Positions 1-6,308 of a stretch of DNA of 6,570 nucleotides are shown here, in pieces. Made by a program: the position numbers and the translations under genes. The stretch is from positions 1 through 6,570 of the forward strand of contig CALFYQ010000252.1 of the NCBI GenBank assembly GCA_937952085.1, read 5' to 3'. This DNA comes from an uncultured Paracoccaceae bacterium. GTDB taxonomy: Bacteria; Pseudomonadota; Alphaproteobacteria; Rhodobacterales; Rhodobacteraceae. The notes beneath the pieces are model-generated. The model was not told where the DNA came from. It ran no database searches and saw nothing but the letters and a program-made list of their open reading frames with translations. Positions within the stretch are counted from its first letter, which is position 1. Each line of letters opens with the position of its first letter.

Positions 1-27
1 AGACGTTCCGGCCAAGATGCGCCTCTT

Positions 28-174
28 GGCCCGTGCGACCAGCACGGGCCGCGAACGACCCATCCCGGGGTCGGGCACCCTCCGCCGTCTCAAGCAGAAC
101 CACCGTCGTCCGGTGCGGCGCCATCAACCACAACCGCCCAAATGTCATGGCGCCCGCCCTGGGTCGGCCGCGCC
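28..174 (+). repeat. Intergenic two-block structured repeat, copy 1
   Basis: This is one of three diverged copies of an element found in each long intergenic region here. Block A (28-50) is a perfect 9-bp inverted repeat, GGCCCGTGC at 28-36 and GCACGGGCC at 42-50, around the loop GACCA, followed by GCG. Block B (149-174) begins GGCGCCCGCCC and ends GGCCGCGCC; its ends GGCGC and GCGCC can pair. From block A start to block B start is 121 nt, against 119 and 122 in the other copies. The sequence between the blocks is poorly conserved. The copy lies on the same strand as the following pirin gene, with 192 nt between block B and its start codon. The gene to its left is outside the window. Function unknown; a non-coding RNA element or small dispersed repeat is most likely. 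Confidence 0.7.
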
Positions 175-366
175 ACTCAGCGCGCTGCTCAGGCGATGCA
201 TATCCAGAAGGCGCAGTGAGGTTCGTCTAAGCGGAAACCCTCCAGTGCGGCGGCCTCGCTTCGCCCGCCGCTGACCGCCGCGCGCCAGACTGTTTCCATT
301 CCGGCGCCTGACGCCGCGCCCGCGACCGACTATCTCTGGTCTCGAACCCGTTCAGGAGGGCCGACC
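175..366. other. Leader region of the pirin gene
   Basis: This 192-bp stretch has no convincing gene. It contains a 7-bp GC hairpin (GCGGCGG at 247-253, CCGCCGC at 265-271) and a 5-bp one (CGGCG 302-306, CGCCG 312-316). A weak promoter-like pair, CTGACG at 308-313 and TATCTC at 331-336, has 17-bp spacing but poor match in the -10 box, so it is only a guess. A strong Shine-Dalgarno, AGGAGG at 354-359, lies 7 nt before the pirin ATG. Confidence 0.35.
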
Positions 367-1272
367 ATGTCCATCCGTCCCGTCCGTCGCGCCACGCCCG
401 GCCAGCGCACGCTGGAAGGCGCCGGCGTGCATCTTTCCCGCGCCTTCGGCTTCGGCGACCCGACCGAGCTCGACCCGTTTCTCATGCTCGACGATTTCCG
501 CAACGACGAGCCCTGGATGTACGAGAAGGGCTTTCCCTGGCACCCGCATCGGGGGATCGAGACGATCACCTACGTGCTGGCCGGCGAGGTCGATCACGGC
601 GACAGCCTCGGCAATGTCGGCACGCTCGGCGCCGGCGACGTGCAGTGGATGACCGCGGGCCGCGGCATCCTCCACCAGGAAATGCCGCGCGGCGACGCGA
701 AGGGCCGGATGCACGGCTTCCAGCTCTGGGCGAACCTGCCCTCGTCGCAGAAGATGATCGCGCCCCGCTATCAGGACGTGAAATCCGGCGAGATCCCCGA
801 GGTGATCGACGACGACGGCACGAAGGTCCGCGTCATCACCGGGGATTTCTGGGGCAAGCGCGGCCCGGTGGACGGGATCGCGGCGGACCCGCGCTATCTC
901 GACATCTCGGTGCCGCCGAATGTCGCGAAGCGGTTCAAGGTTGAGGTGGACCGCCACGCCTTCGCCTATGTCTTCGCCGGCAAGGGCGACTTCGCCTACG
1001 CCTCGAAGCCCTTCGGCGTGCTGGTCGAGAAGGAGATCGCCGGCGAGGAGGTGCAGATCCGCGACATGAGCGGGGACCGCACGCTGGTGGTCTTCGATCG
1101 CGGCGACGAGGTTTCGGTGAAGGCCGGGCCCGAGGGGGTGCGCTTCCTCCTCGTCTCCGGCGCGCCGATCAAGGAGCCGGTTGCCTGGCACGGGCCGATC
1201 GTGATGAACACCCGCGCCGAGATCATGCAAGCGGTGCGGGAGCTGCAGAACGGCACCTTCATCAGGGCCTGA
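367..1272 (+). CDS. Pirin family protein (bicupin)
   Basis: This is a 301-residue cytoplasmic bicupin of the pirin family. Residues about 15-125 form the N-terminal pirin cupin. It carries the expected metal ligands His59 and His61 (in HPHRGIET), His103 and Glu105 (in GRGILHQEMP), matching the two-His, His, Glu pattern of human pirin and E. coli YhhW. A second cupin follows at about residues 180-285 with the typical C-terminal SGAPIKEPVAWHGPIVMN signature. The metal is probably iron. Some members oxidise quercetin or act as redox-sensing partners of other proteins, but the physiological role of most bacterial pirins is unknown, so no substrate is assigned. The length fits the longer, roughly 290-300 residue subgroup. 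The ATG is supported by AGGAGG 7 nt upstream. It is a single gene, convergent with the ATP12 gene. Confidence 0.95.
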   Translation: MSIRPVRRATPGQRTLEGAGVHLSRAFGFGDPTELDPFLMLDDFRNDEPWMYEKGFPWHPHRGIETITYVLAGEVDHGDSLGNVGTLGAGDVQWMTAGRGILHQEMPRGDAKGRMHGFQLWANLPSSQKMIAPRYQDVKSGEIPEVIDDDGTKVRVITGDFWGKRGPVDGIAADPRYLDISVPPNVAKRFKVEVDRHAFAYVFAGKGDFAYASKPFGVLVEKEIAGEEVQIRDMSGDRTLVVFDRGDEVSVKAGPEGVRFLLVSGAPIKEPVAWHGPIVMNTRAEIMQAVRELQNGTFIRA

Positions 1273-1273
1273 C

Positions 1274-1332
1274 GCGAGGCCTGCCCGCGATATCGCCGCT
1301 CCGGGGCCGTAAGGCGTCCGGGGCGGCCTCGC
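1274..1332. terminator. Strong hairpin between convergent genes, likely bidirectional terminator
   Basis: The gap between the pirin stop and the ATP12 stop is almost all inverted repeat. An outer pair, GCGAGGCC (1274-1281) and GGCCTCGC (1325-1332), competes with an inner, more compact hairpin. The inner one pairs 1295-1305 with 1317-1327 (11 pairs, two of them G-T) and then closes GCC (1306-1308) with GGC (1313-1315) over a GTAA loop, a GNRA-type tetraloop. There is no T-tract on either side, which is common in GC-rich alphaproteobacteria. Position between two converging stop codons supports termination of both transcripts. Terminator activity is inferred. Confidence 0.6.
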
Positions 1333-1333
1333 T

Positions 1334-2032
1334 TCAGCCTTCGCGGAGGAGCGCGAGGAGCCGGGCGGCGGCGGCGAAATCCCGCGCCTTCCGGGCGGCT
1401 GCGGCGGTCGCCTCGTCGTCCTCGCCCCAGAACTCTTCCTGCCAGGTCTCGTCGACCCGGCTGGCGCGCCAGCCCTCGCCGGGTTCGAGCCGGCCCGAGG
1501 CCACCGCCAGCCCGATCACCAGAGAGCCCGAAAGCGCCACGAGATCGGACAGCGCGGTCAGCCCGAACGCGTCGAAGCGGCGCGTCGCGGCGTCGAGCCG
1601 GGCCAGCGCCTCGGCCGGCTGCGGCGCGTGCATCAGCCCCGCGGTGACGGAGAGGCGCGCGCCGTGCTCCGCCTCGGCCCAGTCGAGGAGCGGGTCCCAG
1701 GCCTCGTCCTGCCGGGCGCGGAGTTCGGCCGGGGCCTCGGCGCGATAGCAGAGAAGGTCGGTCCCGCCATACTTCGCCACGGCCTCGGCCACCGCGTCAT
1801 AGGCGAGGGCGGTGCGGTCGATCGCGGTCATCGCGGCGCGGGTGAGCGGCATTTCGGCCGGGCGCACCTCCGCTTCCTGCGCCGCCCATTCCTCGGCGGC
1901 GGCGGCGGCGAGGGCGCGACCGGGGATGAGGAGCGGCGCCTTCGCCGGCGTCCGCACCGACTTGCCGTCGAGCGCGACGGTCCAGCCCCCCGGCGCCTCG
2001 GCCGCCTCGGCGATGCGATAGAAGCGTTTCAT
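1334..2032 (-). CDS. ATP12 family F1-ATPase assembly chaperone
   Basis: This 232-residue protein belongs to the ATP12 family, which in mitochondria binds the free alpha subunit of F1 and keeps it from aggregating until the alpha3beta3 hexamer forms; the alphaproteobacterial proteins are presumed to do the same in the cytoplasm. It starts MKRFYR, as family members typically do, followed by DGKSVRTPAKAPL (residues 22-34). The conserved middle, with DLLCYRAEAP and the following Q108, W112 and W118 (residues 92-118), and the C-terminal RVDETWQEEFWGEDDEA (192-208) are all present. The length is normal for bacterial members, which lack a transit peptide. AGGGAGG (2037-2043) lies 4 nt before the ATG. 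It follows the SulP gene by 38 bp on the same strand and is probably cotranscribed with it. No ATP synthase genes are nearby. Confidence 0.95.
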   Translation of the reverse strand: MKRFYRIAEAAEAPGGWTVALDGKSVRTPAKAPLLIPGRALAAAAAEEWAAQEAEVRPAEMPLTRAAMTAIDRTALAYDAVAEAVAKYGGTDLLCYRAEAPAELRARQDEAWDPLLDWAEAEHGARLSVTAGLMHAPQPAEALARLDAATRRFDAFGLTALSDLVALSGSLVIGLAVASGRLEPGEGWRASRVDETWQEEFWGEDDEATAAAARKARDFAAAARLLALLREG

Positions 2033-2070
2033 GGCGCCTCCCTAGCGCGGTCGCCCGCCGCTGGCGAGGC

Positions 2071-3336
2071 TCAGCGTTCGCGCGGGTCGTGCTCGGCCGG
2101 CGGCGCGCCGCGGCGGTGAAGCCGGAGCGCGAGGCCGAGCGCAACGCCGACGCCGATCGCCACCGTCAGATCCGCCAGCACCGTCAGCGCCAGCGTGAGG
2201 AAGAGGAGAAACCGGTCCGAGGCGCGCAGCGAAAGGCGGTGGCGCCACTTCTCCGGCTCCGACATGTTCCAGGCGGCGAGGATCAGGAGGCCGGCCAGCG
2301 CCGGCAGGACCATCGCCCCCGCGAGCGGCGCCGCGACCAGCATTGCGAGGAGGATGACGAAGGCGTGGACCATCCCCGCCACCGGCGTCCGCCCGCCGGC
2401 GCGCACGTTCGTCGCGGTGCGCGCGATGGCGCCGGTGGCCGGCAACCCGCCGAAGAGCGAGGAGCCGAGATTGGCGGCGCCCTGCGCGATCAGTTCGGCG
2501 TTCGGCCGGTGCGCGCCGCCAAACATCCGGTCCGCGACGATGGCCGAGAGGAGGGACTCGATCCCGGCGAGGAAGGCGATGACGAAGGCGGAGGGCAAAA
2601 GCTCGATGATCCGCGCCAGGTCGAGCGCCGGCAGGCTGGGCGCCGGCAGGGCGCGCGGCAGCTCGCCATAACGCGCCGCCACCGTCTCCACCGGCAGCCC
2701 TGCCACGGCCACCAGCGCCGAGAGAATCGCCACCGCCACGACGAGGCCCGGCAGCCGCGGCGCGAGCCTCCGGAAGAGGGCGATCAGCGCGATGGTGGCG
2801 AGGCCGATGGCGAGCGCGGCCGCGGAGAAACTGTCCCGCGCCGCCCAGAGCGCCGGCAGCTTTTCGAGGAAACCCGCCGGCACGTGTTCGGCGGCGAGGC
2901 CGGTCAGGTCCTTGATCTGGCTCGTCGCGATGATGATGGCGATGCCGATGGTGAAGCCGTCGATCACCGGCTCCGGCACCAGCGCGATCAGCCGCCCGGC
3001 GCGGAGCCAGCCGGCGACGAGAAGGATCGCCCCGGCCATGAAGGTGGCGATCACCAGCCCGTCATAGCCGTGGCTCTGGATCACGCCGTAGACGACGACG
3101 ATGAAGGCCCCGGTCGGCCCGCCGATCTGCACGCGGGAGCCGCCGAGGGCGGAGATCAGGAAGCCCGCGACCACCGCGGTGACGAGGCCCTGCGCCGGCG
3201 TCGCGCCGGAGGCGATGGCGATGGCGATGGAGAGCGGCAGGGCGACCATCGCCACGGCGATCCCGGCGAAGAGATCGGCGGCGAAGGCCTGCCGCCCGTA
3301 GCCCGGCAGGGTGGCGAGGATTTTCGGCGTGCGCAT
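2071..3336 (-). CDS. SulP family inorganic anion transporter lacking a STAS domain
   Basis: This is a polytopic inner-membrane protein of about 421 residues in the SulP/SLC26 family, which move sulfate, bicarbonate or similar anions, often with Na+ or H+. The family signatures are visible: ADLFAGIAVAMVALPLS near residues 20-37, GGSRVQIGGPTGAF (65-78), EPVIDGFTIGIAI (122-134), FLAGIESLLSAIVADRM (255-271) and NAELIAQGAANL followed by GGLPATGAIARTATN (279-310). The signatures cover the whole transporter core. It ends about 16 residues after the last hydrophobic segment, in HRRGAPPAEHDPRER, so the C-terminal STAS domain of typical 500-600 residue members is missing, and the 38-bp gap downstream cannot hold it. 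The substrate cannot be told from sequence. Adjacent GTG (3339-3337) and ATG (3336-3334) codons are possible starts; GGGAGG favours the ATG. Confidence 0.94.
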   Translation of the reverse strand: MRTPKILATLPGYGRQAFAADLFAGIAVAMVALPLSIAIAIASGATPAQGLVTAVVAGFLISALGGSRVQIGGPTGAFIVVVYGVIQSHGYDGLVIATFMAGAILLVAGWLRAGRLIALVPEPVIDGFTIGIAIIIATSQIKDLTGLAAEHVPAGFLEKLPALWAARDSFSAAALAIGLATIALIALFRRLAPRLPGLVVAVAILSALVAVAGLPVETVAARYGELPRALPAPSLPALDLARIIELLPSAFVIAFLAGIESLLSAIVADRMFGGAHRPNAELIAQGAANLGSSLFGGLPATGAIARTATNVRAGGRTPVAGMVHAFVILLAMLVAAPLAGAMVLPALAGLLILAAWNMSEPEKWRHRLSLRASDRFLLFLTLALTVLADLTVAIGVGVALGLALRLHRRGAPPAEHDPRER

Positions 3337-3339
3337 CAC

Positions 3340-3512
3340 GGCCTCCCACGGCGCCGGGGCGGGCGCGGTGACGTCTGGACCATTCGGGACGCTTCTCCAT
3401 CGCGCCGCCGCGCCGCCGGTTCAAGGGAATAGTGGTCGCAGGGTCCAGGGGGGCTTCGCTCCTGCGACGTGCCGGCGCCGGACCCGTCGCCGCACCGAAT
3501 TTGTAGACCAAA
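3340..3512. other. Intergenic leader upstream of the SulP gene
   Basis: No gene is seen in the 173 bp between repeat copy 2 and the SulP start. The only structure is a 7-bp inverted pair, CTGGACC (3375-3381) and GGTCCAG (3442-3448), 60 bp apart, which may be chance. A promoter for the SulP-ATP12 unit is expected here, but no box pair is convincing. Confidence 0.3.
3342..3347 (-). promoter_or_regulatory. Shine-Dalgarno that decides the SulP start
   Basis: On the minus strand GGGAGG lies only 2 nt before the GTG at 3339-3337 but 5 nt before the ATG at 3336-3334. The 5-nt spacing is workable while 2 nt is too short, so the ATG is the better start and the protein is one residue shorter than the longest reading. 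Confidence 0.6.
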
Positions 3513-3657
3513 GCTGCGCCCGACCCTGGGTGGGCGCGCGATCTGCTCGTGGTGCGCGACTTATCCCTGAAGCCCCGGAGGACGGCTGAGCGGCGACTGA
3601 CATCGCCAGCGCGCCCGGGGGGAGGGCCGGTCGCGGCCCGGGCTGGTCGCCCGGGCG
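3513..3657 (-). repeat. Intergenic two-block structured repeat, copy 2 (reverse orientation)
   Basis: Read on the minus strand, block A is an 8-bp perfect inverted repeat, GCCCGGGC (3656-3649) and GCCCGGGC (3643-3636), around GACCA, followed by CGCG. Over the first 37 nt it matches copy 3 at 33 positions. Block B (3538-3513) starts CGCGCCCACCCAGGG and matches copy 3 at 21 of 26 positions; here GCGCCC and GGGCGC form a 6-bp stem. The block spacing is 119 nt. Block A begins about 90 nt after the GlxA-type gene stop, and block B ends 176 nt before the SulP start, both on the same strand as the element. So it could be a 3' element of the regulator gene or a leader element of the transporter gene. 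Confidence 0.75.
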
Positions 3658-3746
3658 CGAAGGTCGAGAAGGCGAGCTTTTCCGATGGCGGTGGTTGCGG
3701 GCCGTACTCAACGACCAGCGTGCGGAGCTCCAGTTCTTGCAGGCCC
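3658..3746. other. 3' flank of the regulator gene
   Basis: These 89 bp follow the stop of the GlxA-type regulator on the minus strand. I see no gene and no terminator of their own. The first strong hairpin after the stop is block A of repeat copy 2, so that hairpin may end the regulator transcript. No T-tract follows it. Confidence 0.3.
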
Positions 3747-4760
3747 TCAGGCCCCCGCGCCCTCCACCACCCCGCGCTCGCGATAGGGCGTCCGCCCGTA
3801 ATGCGCGCGGTAGCATTTCGAAAAATGCGAGGGGCTTGTGAAGCCGCAGGCGAGCGCCACGTTGATCACGCTCATGTCGGTCTGGAGGAGGAGCGCCCGC
3901 GCCCGTTCGAGCCGCAGCTCCATGTAGTAGCGCTTCGGCGAGCGGTCGAGATAGCGCCGGAAGAGCCGCTCCAGCTGCCGCGTCGAGAGCCCGACCTCCT
4001 CGGCCAGCAGCGAGGGCGAGACCGGCTCCTCGATCGCGTCCTCCATGCGGCGGATCACCGAGGTGAGCTTCGGGTGCCGCACCCCCATCCGCGCCGGAGC
4101 GGAGAGGCGCTGCCGGTCCGCCTGCGCCCGGAGCGGCGTCATGGCGAGCTGGTCCATCACCTCGGCGGCCAGCTCCCGCCCGCCATCCTCGGCGATCATC
4201 GCCAGCATCATGTCGGCCGGCGCCGCGCCGCCCGAGGCGGTCCAGCGGCGGCCGTCGCGCTCGTAGTAGCGGTCCGAAAGGGCGATGTCGGGGAACTCCT
4301 CGCGGAACCCTTCGCGGTTCTCCCAGTGGATCGTGCAGCGCGCCTCGTCGAGCAGGCCCGCCTTCGCCAGCGCCCAGGCGCCGGTGCAGACCGCGCCCAT
4401 GCCGACGCCGCGCCGCTCCTGCTTGCGAAGCCAGGTGACGACCGGCTTCGTCGTCGTCCGCTTCACGTCGAGCCCGCCGCAGACGATCACCATCGCGTCC
4501 CGGTCGAGATCGGCGAGCCCGATATCCACCATCACCCGCGCGCCGTTCGAGCAGGTGGCCGAAGCCCCGTCCTCGGCGACCAGCTTCCAGGAATAGAGCG
4601 GCCGCTCCGCCATGCGGTTGGCGACGCGCAGCGGCTCCAGCGCCGCGGCGAAGGCGAACATTGTGAAGCGGTCGAGCAGGAGGAACGCGAATTCCCGCGT
4701 TTTCGTCGCCGCCCCGACACGGTCGCGCGCGCCGTCCGTTTTCGCCTCCATCGCCCTCAT
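3747..4760 (-). CDS. GlxA family transcriptional regulator (DJ-1/PfpI domain plus AraC-type HTH)
   Basis: This 337-residue DNA-binding regulator has two domains. Residues about 24-190 form a class I glutamine amidotransferase-like (DJ-1/PfpI) domain: FAFLLLDRFTMFAFAAALEPLR at the start, VIVCGG at 91-96 and the nucleophile-elbow-like GAVCTGAWALA with Cys125. In this family the domain is thought to sense a small ligand rather than act as an enzyme. Residues about 230-330 form an AraC/XylS domain with two helix-turn-helices, LLAEEVGLSTRQLERLFRRY (251-270) and VALACGFTSPSHFSKCYRAHYG (301-322). Relatives include GbdR, CdhR and ArgR-type regulators of choline, carnitine or arginine catabolism; the ligand here is unknown. 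It is divergent from the DAHP synthase gene. The first ATG has no Shine-Dalgarno; an alternative ATG three codons in (4751-4749) has a closely spaced GAGGG. Confidence 0.93.
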   Translation of the reverse strand: MRAMEAKTDGARDRVGAATKTREFAFLLLDRFTMFAFAAALEPLRVANRMAERPLYSWKLVAEDGASATCSNGARVMVDIGLADLDRDAMVIVCGGLDVKRTTTKPVVTWLRKQERRGVGMGAVCTGAWALAKAGLLDEARCTIHWENREGFREEFPDIALSDRYYERDGRRWTASGGAAPADMMLAMIAEDGGRELAAEVMDQLAMTPLRAQADRQRLSAPARMGVRHPKLTSVIRRMEDAIEEPVSPSLLAEEVGLSTRQLERLFRRYLDRSPKRYYMELRLERARALLLQTDMSVINVALACGFTSPSHFSKCYRAHYGRTPYRERGVVEGAGA

Positions 4761-4867
4761 GAGGAAAAGAAGGCTGCGGCGCGCGGGAGGTCAAGCGGCA
4801 TCGACGCTGGATTCGCGCCCGAGGGCGCCATAGAAGCCGCCCAATCCGCCTGCGGAGGGAGAGAGCC
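4761..4867. promoter_or_regulatory. Divergent promoter region between regulator and DAHP synthase genes
   Basis: This 107-bp gap must carry promoters in both directions. On the minus strand TTGACC (4794-4789) and TTCTTT (4771-4766) are 17 bp apart; the first is a good -35 match and the second a poor -10 match. A perfect palindromic pair, GCGCCC (4815-4820) and GGGCGC (4823-4828) around GA, lies between the two start codons and is a candidate operator or leader hairpin. GGAGG (4854-4858) lies 9 nt before the DAHP synthase ATG. The site assignments are inferred. Confidence 0.4.
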
Positions 4868-6241
4868 ATGACGAAATCCTGGTCCCGCGCCTCCTGGCGC
4901 GCGAAGCCGGCGCTGCAGATGCCCGTCTATCCGGACGCGGCGGCGCTGGAGCGCGTCGAGGCCAAGCTCGCGAAATATCCGCCGCTCGTCTTCGCCGGCG
5001 AGGTGCGTCAGCTCCGCGCCAGGCTCGCCGACGTGGCGGCCGGCGACGCGTTTTTGCTCCAGGGCGGCGATTGCGCCGAAAGCTTCGCGGAATTCACCGC
5101 GGACAACATCCGCGACACGTTCCGCGTGCTCCTGCAGATGGCGGTCGTCCTCACCTTCGCGGCGAAGAAGCCGGTGGTGAAGGTCGGCCGCATGGCTGGC
5201 CAGTTCGCGAAGCCCCGCTCCGCCGACACCGAGACGGTGAACGGAGTGGAGCTCCCCTCCTATCGCGGCGACATCATCAACGGCTTCGCCTTCGACGCCG
5301 AAAGCCGGATCCCGGACCCGAACCGGATGCTGGAGGCCTATCTTCAGGCCGCCGCCTCGCTGAATCTCCTGCGCGCCTATGCGCAGGGCGGCTTCGCCTC
5401 GCTCCAGCGCGTCGCGATGTGGAACCTCGGATTCGCCAAGGACAGCCCGCAGGCGGATCGCTACATGCGTCTCGCCGAGCAGATCTCCGCCTCGCTCGAC
5501 TTCGCGGAGGCCTGCGGCATCAACTCGGCGAATTCGACGCAGATGAAGGGGGTGGATTTCTACACCTCTCACGAGGCGCTGCTCCTGCCCTACGAGGAGG
5601 CGCTGACCCGCGCCGACCTCGCCACCGGCGACGTCATCGCCGGCTCCGGCCACATGATCTGGATCGGCGACCGCACGCGCCAGCCCGAGGGCGCGCATGT
5701 CGAGTATTGCCGCGGCGTCGCCAACCCGATCGGCCTCAAATGCGGGCCGTCGATCTCCGAGACCGATCTCCTGAAGCTGATCGATCTCCTCAACCCGAAG
5801 AACACGCCCGGCCGGCTGACGCTGATCGCCCGCTTCGGCGCCGGCAAGGTGGAGAGCCACCTGCCGCGGCTGATCAAGGCGGTGGAGCGCGAAGGGCGGT
5901 CGGTGATCTGGTCCTGCGACCCGATGCACGGCAACACGATCAAGGCCGAGTCGGGCTACAAGACCCGGCCCTTCGACAAGGTGCTGCAGGAAGTGCGGGA
6001 GTTCTTCGACGTCCACGAGGCGATGGGCACCTATGGCGGCGGCGTGCATTTCGAGCTGACCGGGCAGGACGTGACCGAGTGCCTCGGCGGCATGCACAAG
6101 CTCCAGTCGGCCGATCTCTCGGACCGCTACCACACCGCCTGCGACCCGCGGCTCAACGCCAGCCAGGCGCTGGAGCTGGCGTTCCTCCTGGCCGAGGAGC
6201 TGGAGAAATCCGTCCGCCCCGGCCGCGCCGAGGCGGTCTGA
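4868..6241 (+). CDS. Class II 3-deoxy-7-phosphoheptulonate (DAHP) synthase
   Basis: This 457-residue cytoplasmic enzyme condenses phosphoenolpyruvate and erythrose 4-phosphate to DAHP, the first step of the shikimate pathway to aromatic amino acids. It is the class II (plant/Mycobacterium) type. All four metal ligands expected from the M. tuberculosis enzyme can be placed: Cys69 in LLQGGDCAESF, His354 in WSCDPMHGNT, Glu396 in GGVHFELTGQDVTE and Asp426 in TACDPRLN. Substrate-binding motifs GRMAGQFAKPRS (107-118), SYRGD (131-135), GAHVEYCRGVANPIGLKCGP (275-294) and RFGAGKVESHLPRL (322-335) are intact. The N-terminus before GGDCAE is about 18 residues shorter than in the mycobacterial protein, where N-terminal segments take part in feedback inhibition, so control may differ. 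GGAGG 9 nt upstream supports the ATG. No other shikimate gene lies in the window. The gene symbol varies between genomes (aroF, aroG or aroH), so none is given. Confidence 0.97.
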   Translation: MTKSWSRASWRAKPALQMPVYPDAAALERVEAKLAKYPPLVFAGEVRQLRARLADVAAGDAFLLQGGDCAESFAEFTADNIRDTFRVLLQMAVVLTFAAKKPVVKVGRMAGQFAKPRSADTETVNGVELPSYRGDIINGFAFDAESRIPDPNRMLEAYLQAAASLNLLRAYAQGGFASLQRVAMWNLGFAKDSPQADRYMRLAEQISASLDFAEACGINSANSTQMKGVDFYTSHEALLLPYEEALTRADLATGDVIAGSGHMIWIGDRTRQPEGAHVEYCRGVANPIGLKCGPSISETDLLKLIDLLNPKNTPGRLTLIARFGAGKVESHLPRLIKAVEREGRSVIWSCDPMHGNTIKAESGYKTRPFDKVLQEVREFFDVHEAMGTYGGGVHFELTGQDVTECLGGMHKLQSADLSDRYHTACDPRLNASQALELAFLLAEELEKSVRPGRAEAV

Positions 6242-6257
6242 GCCAGGCTGCGATGCG

Positions 6258-6308
6258 CGCCGCCGCGTTCCGCGTCGCGCGGGCCGCGGCGGCGGGTTCG
6301 TTTGAACC
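6258..6308 (+). terminator. Double hairpin after DAHP synthase, likely terminator
   Basis: Sixteen bases after the stop codon, CGCCGCCGCG (6258-6267) pairs perfectly with CGCGGCGGCG (6285-6294). Inside it CCGCG (6270-6274) pairs with CGCGG (6278-6282) over a TCG loop, giving about 15 GC-rich pairs in 37 nt. A second hairpin, GGTTC (6295-6299) and GAACC (6304-6308) over GTTT, abuts it directly. No real T-tract follows (only CTTCGTT), so intrinsic termination is inferred from stability and position; 3'-end protection of the mRNA is the alternative. Confidence 0.6.

Noticed and set aside
250..262. A 13-nt exact match, GCGGCCTCGCTTC, at 250-262 and 1323-1335
   Set aside because: Short and GC-rich, without extended similarity around it; the two sites have different contexts, so chance is the simplest explanation.
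17..274. An 85-codon open frame over repeat copy 1
   Set aside because: It runs through the repeat, has no ribosome binding site that I can see, and its reading frame relative to the blocks is not kept in the other copies. Its composition is arginine-rich and low in hydrophobic residues.
322..334. GCGACCGACTATC upstream of pirin resembling GCGACCACTATTC on the minus strand at 3439-3427, as a shared promoter motif
   Set aside because: The match needs an indel, and its distance from the repeat blocks and start codons differs between the two sites (148 against 74 nt from block B).
3375..3448. CTGGACC and GGTCCAG 60 bp apart, as terminal inverted repeats of a tiny mobile element
   Set aside because: Only 7 bp long, with no flanking direct repeats or second copy seen; expected by chance in a window of this size.
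3489..3499. CGCCGCACCG near copy 2 and again after copy 3 (around 6549), as a further block of the repeat
   Set aside because: Both lie on the plus strand although copies 2 and 3 have opposite orientation, so it cannot be a collinear part of the element.
4757..6133. A 458-codon open frame antisense to DAHP synthase, and similar long antisense frames over pirin (352-1230), SulP (2089-3432, plus) and the regulator (3549-4871, plus)
   Set aside because: These mirror genuine genes in GC-rich DNA with strong third-position bias. The products are low-complexity, rich in R, H, G and A, with no recognisable domains, while the opposite strand encodes clear family proteins.
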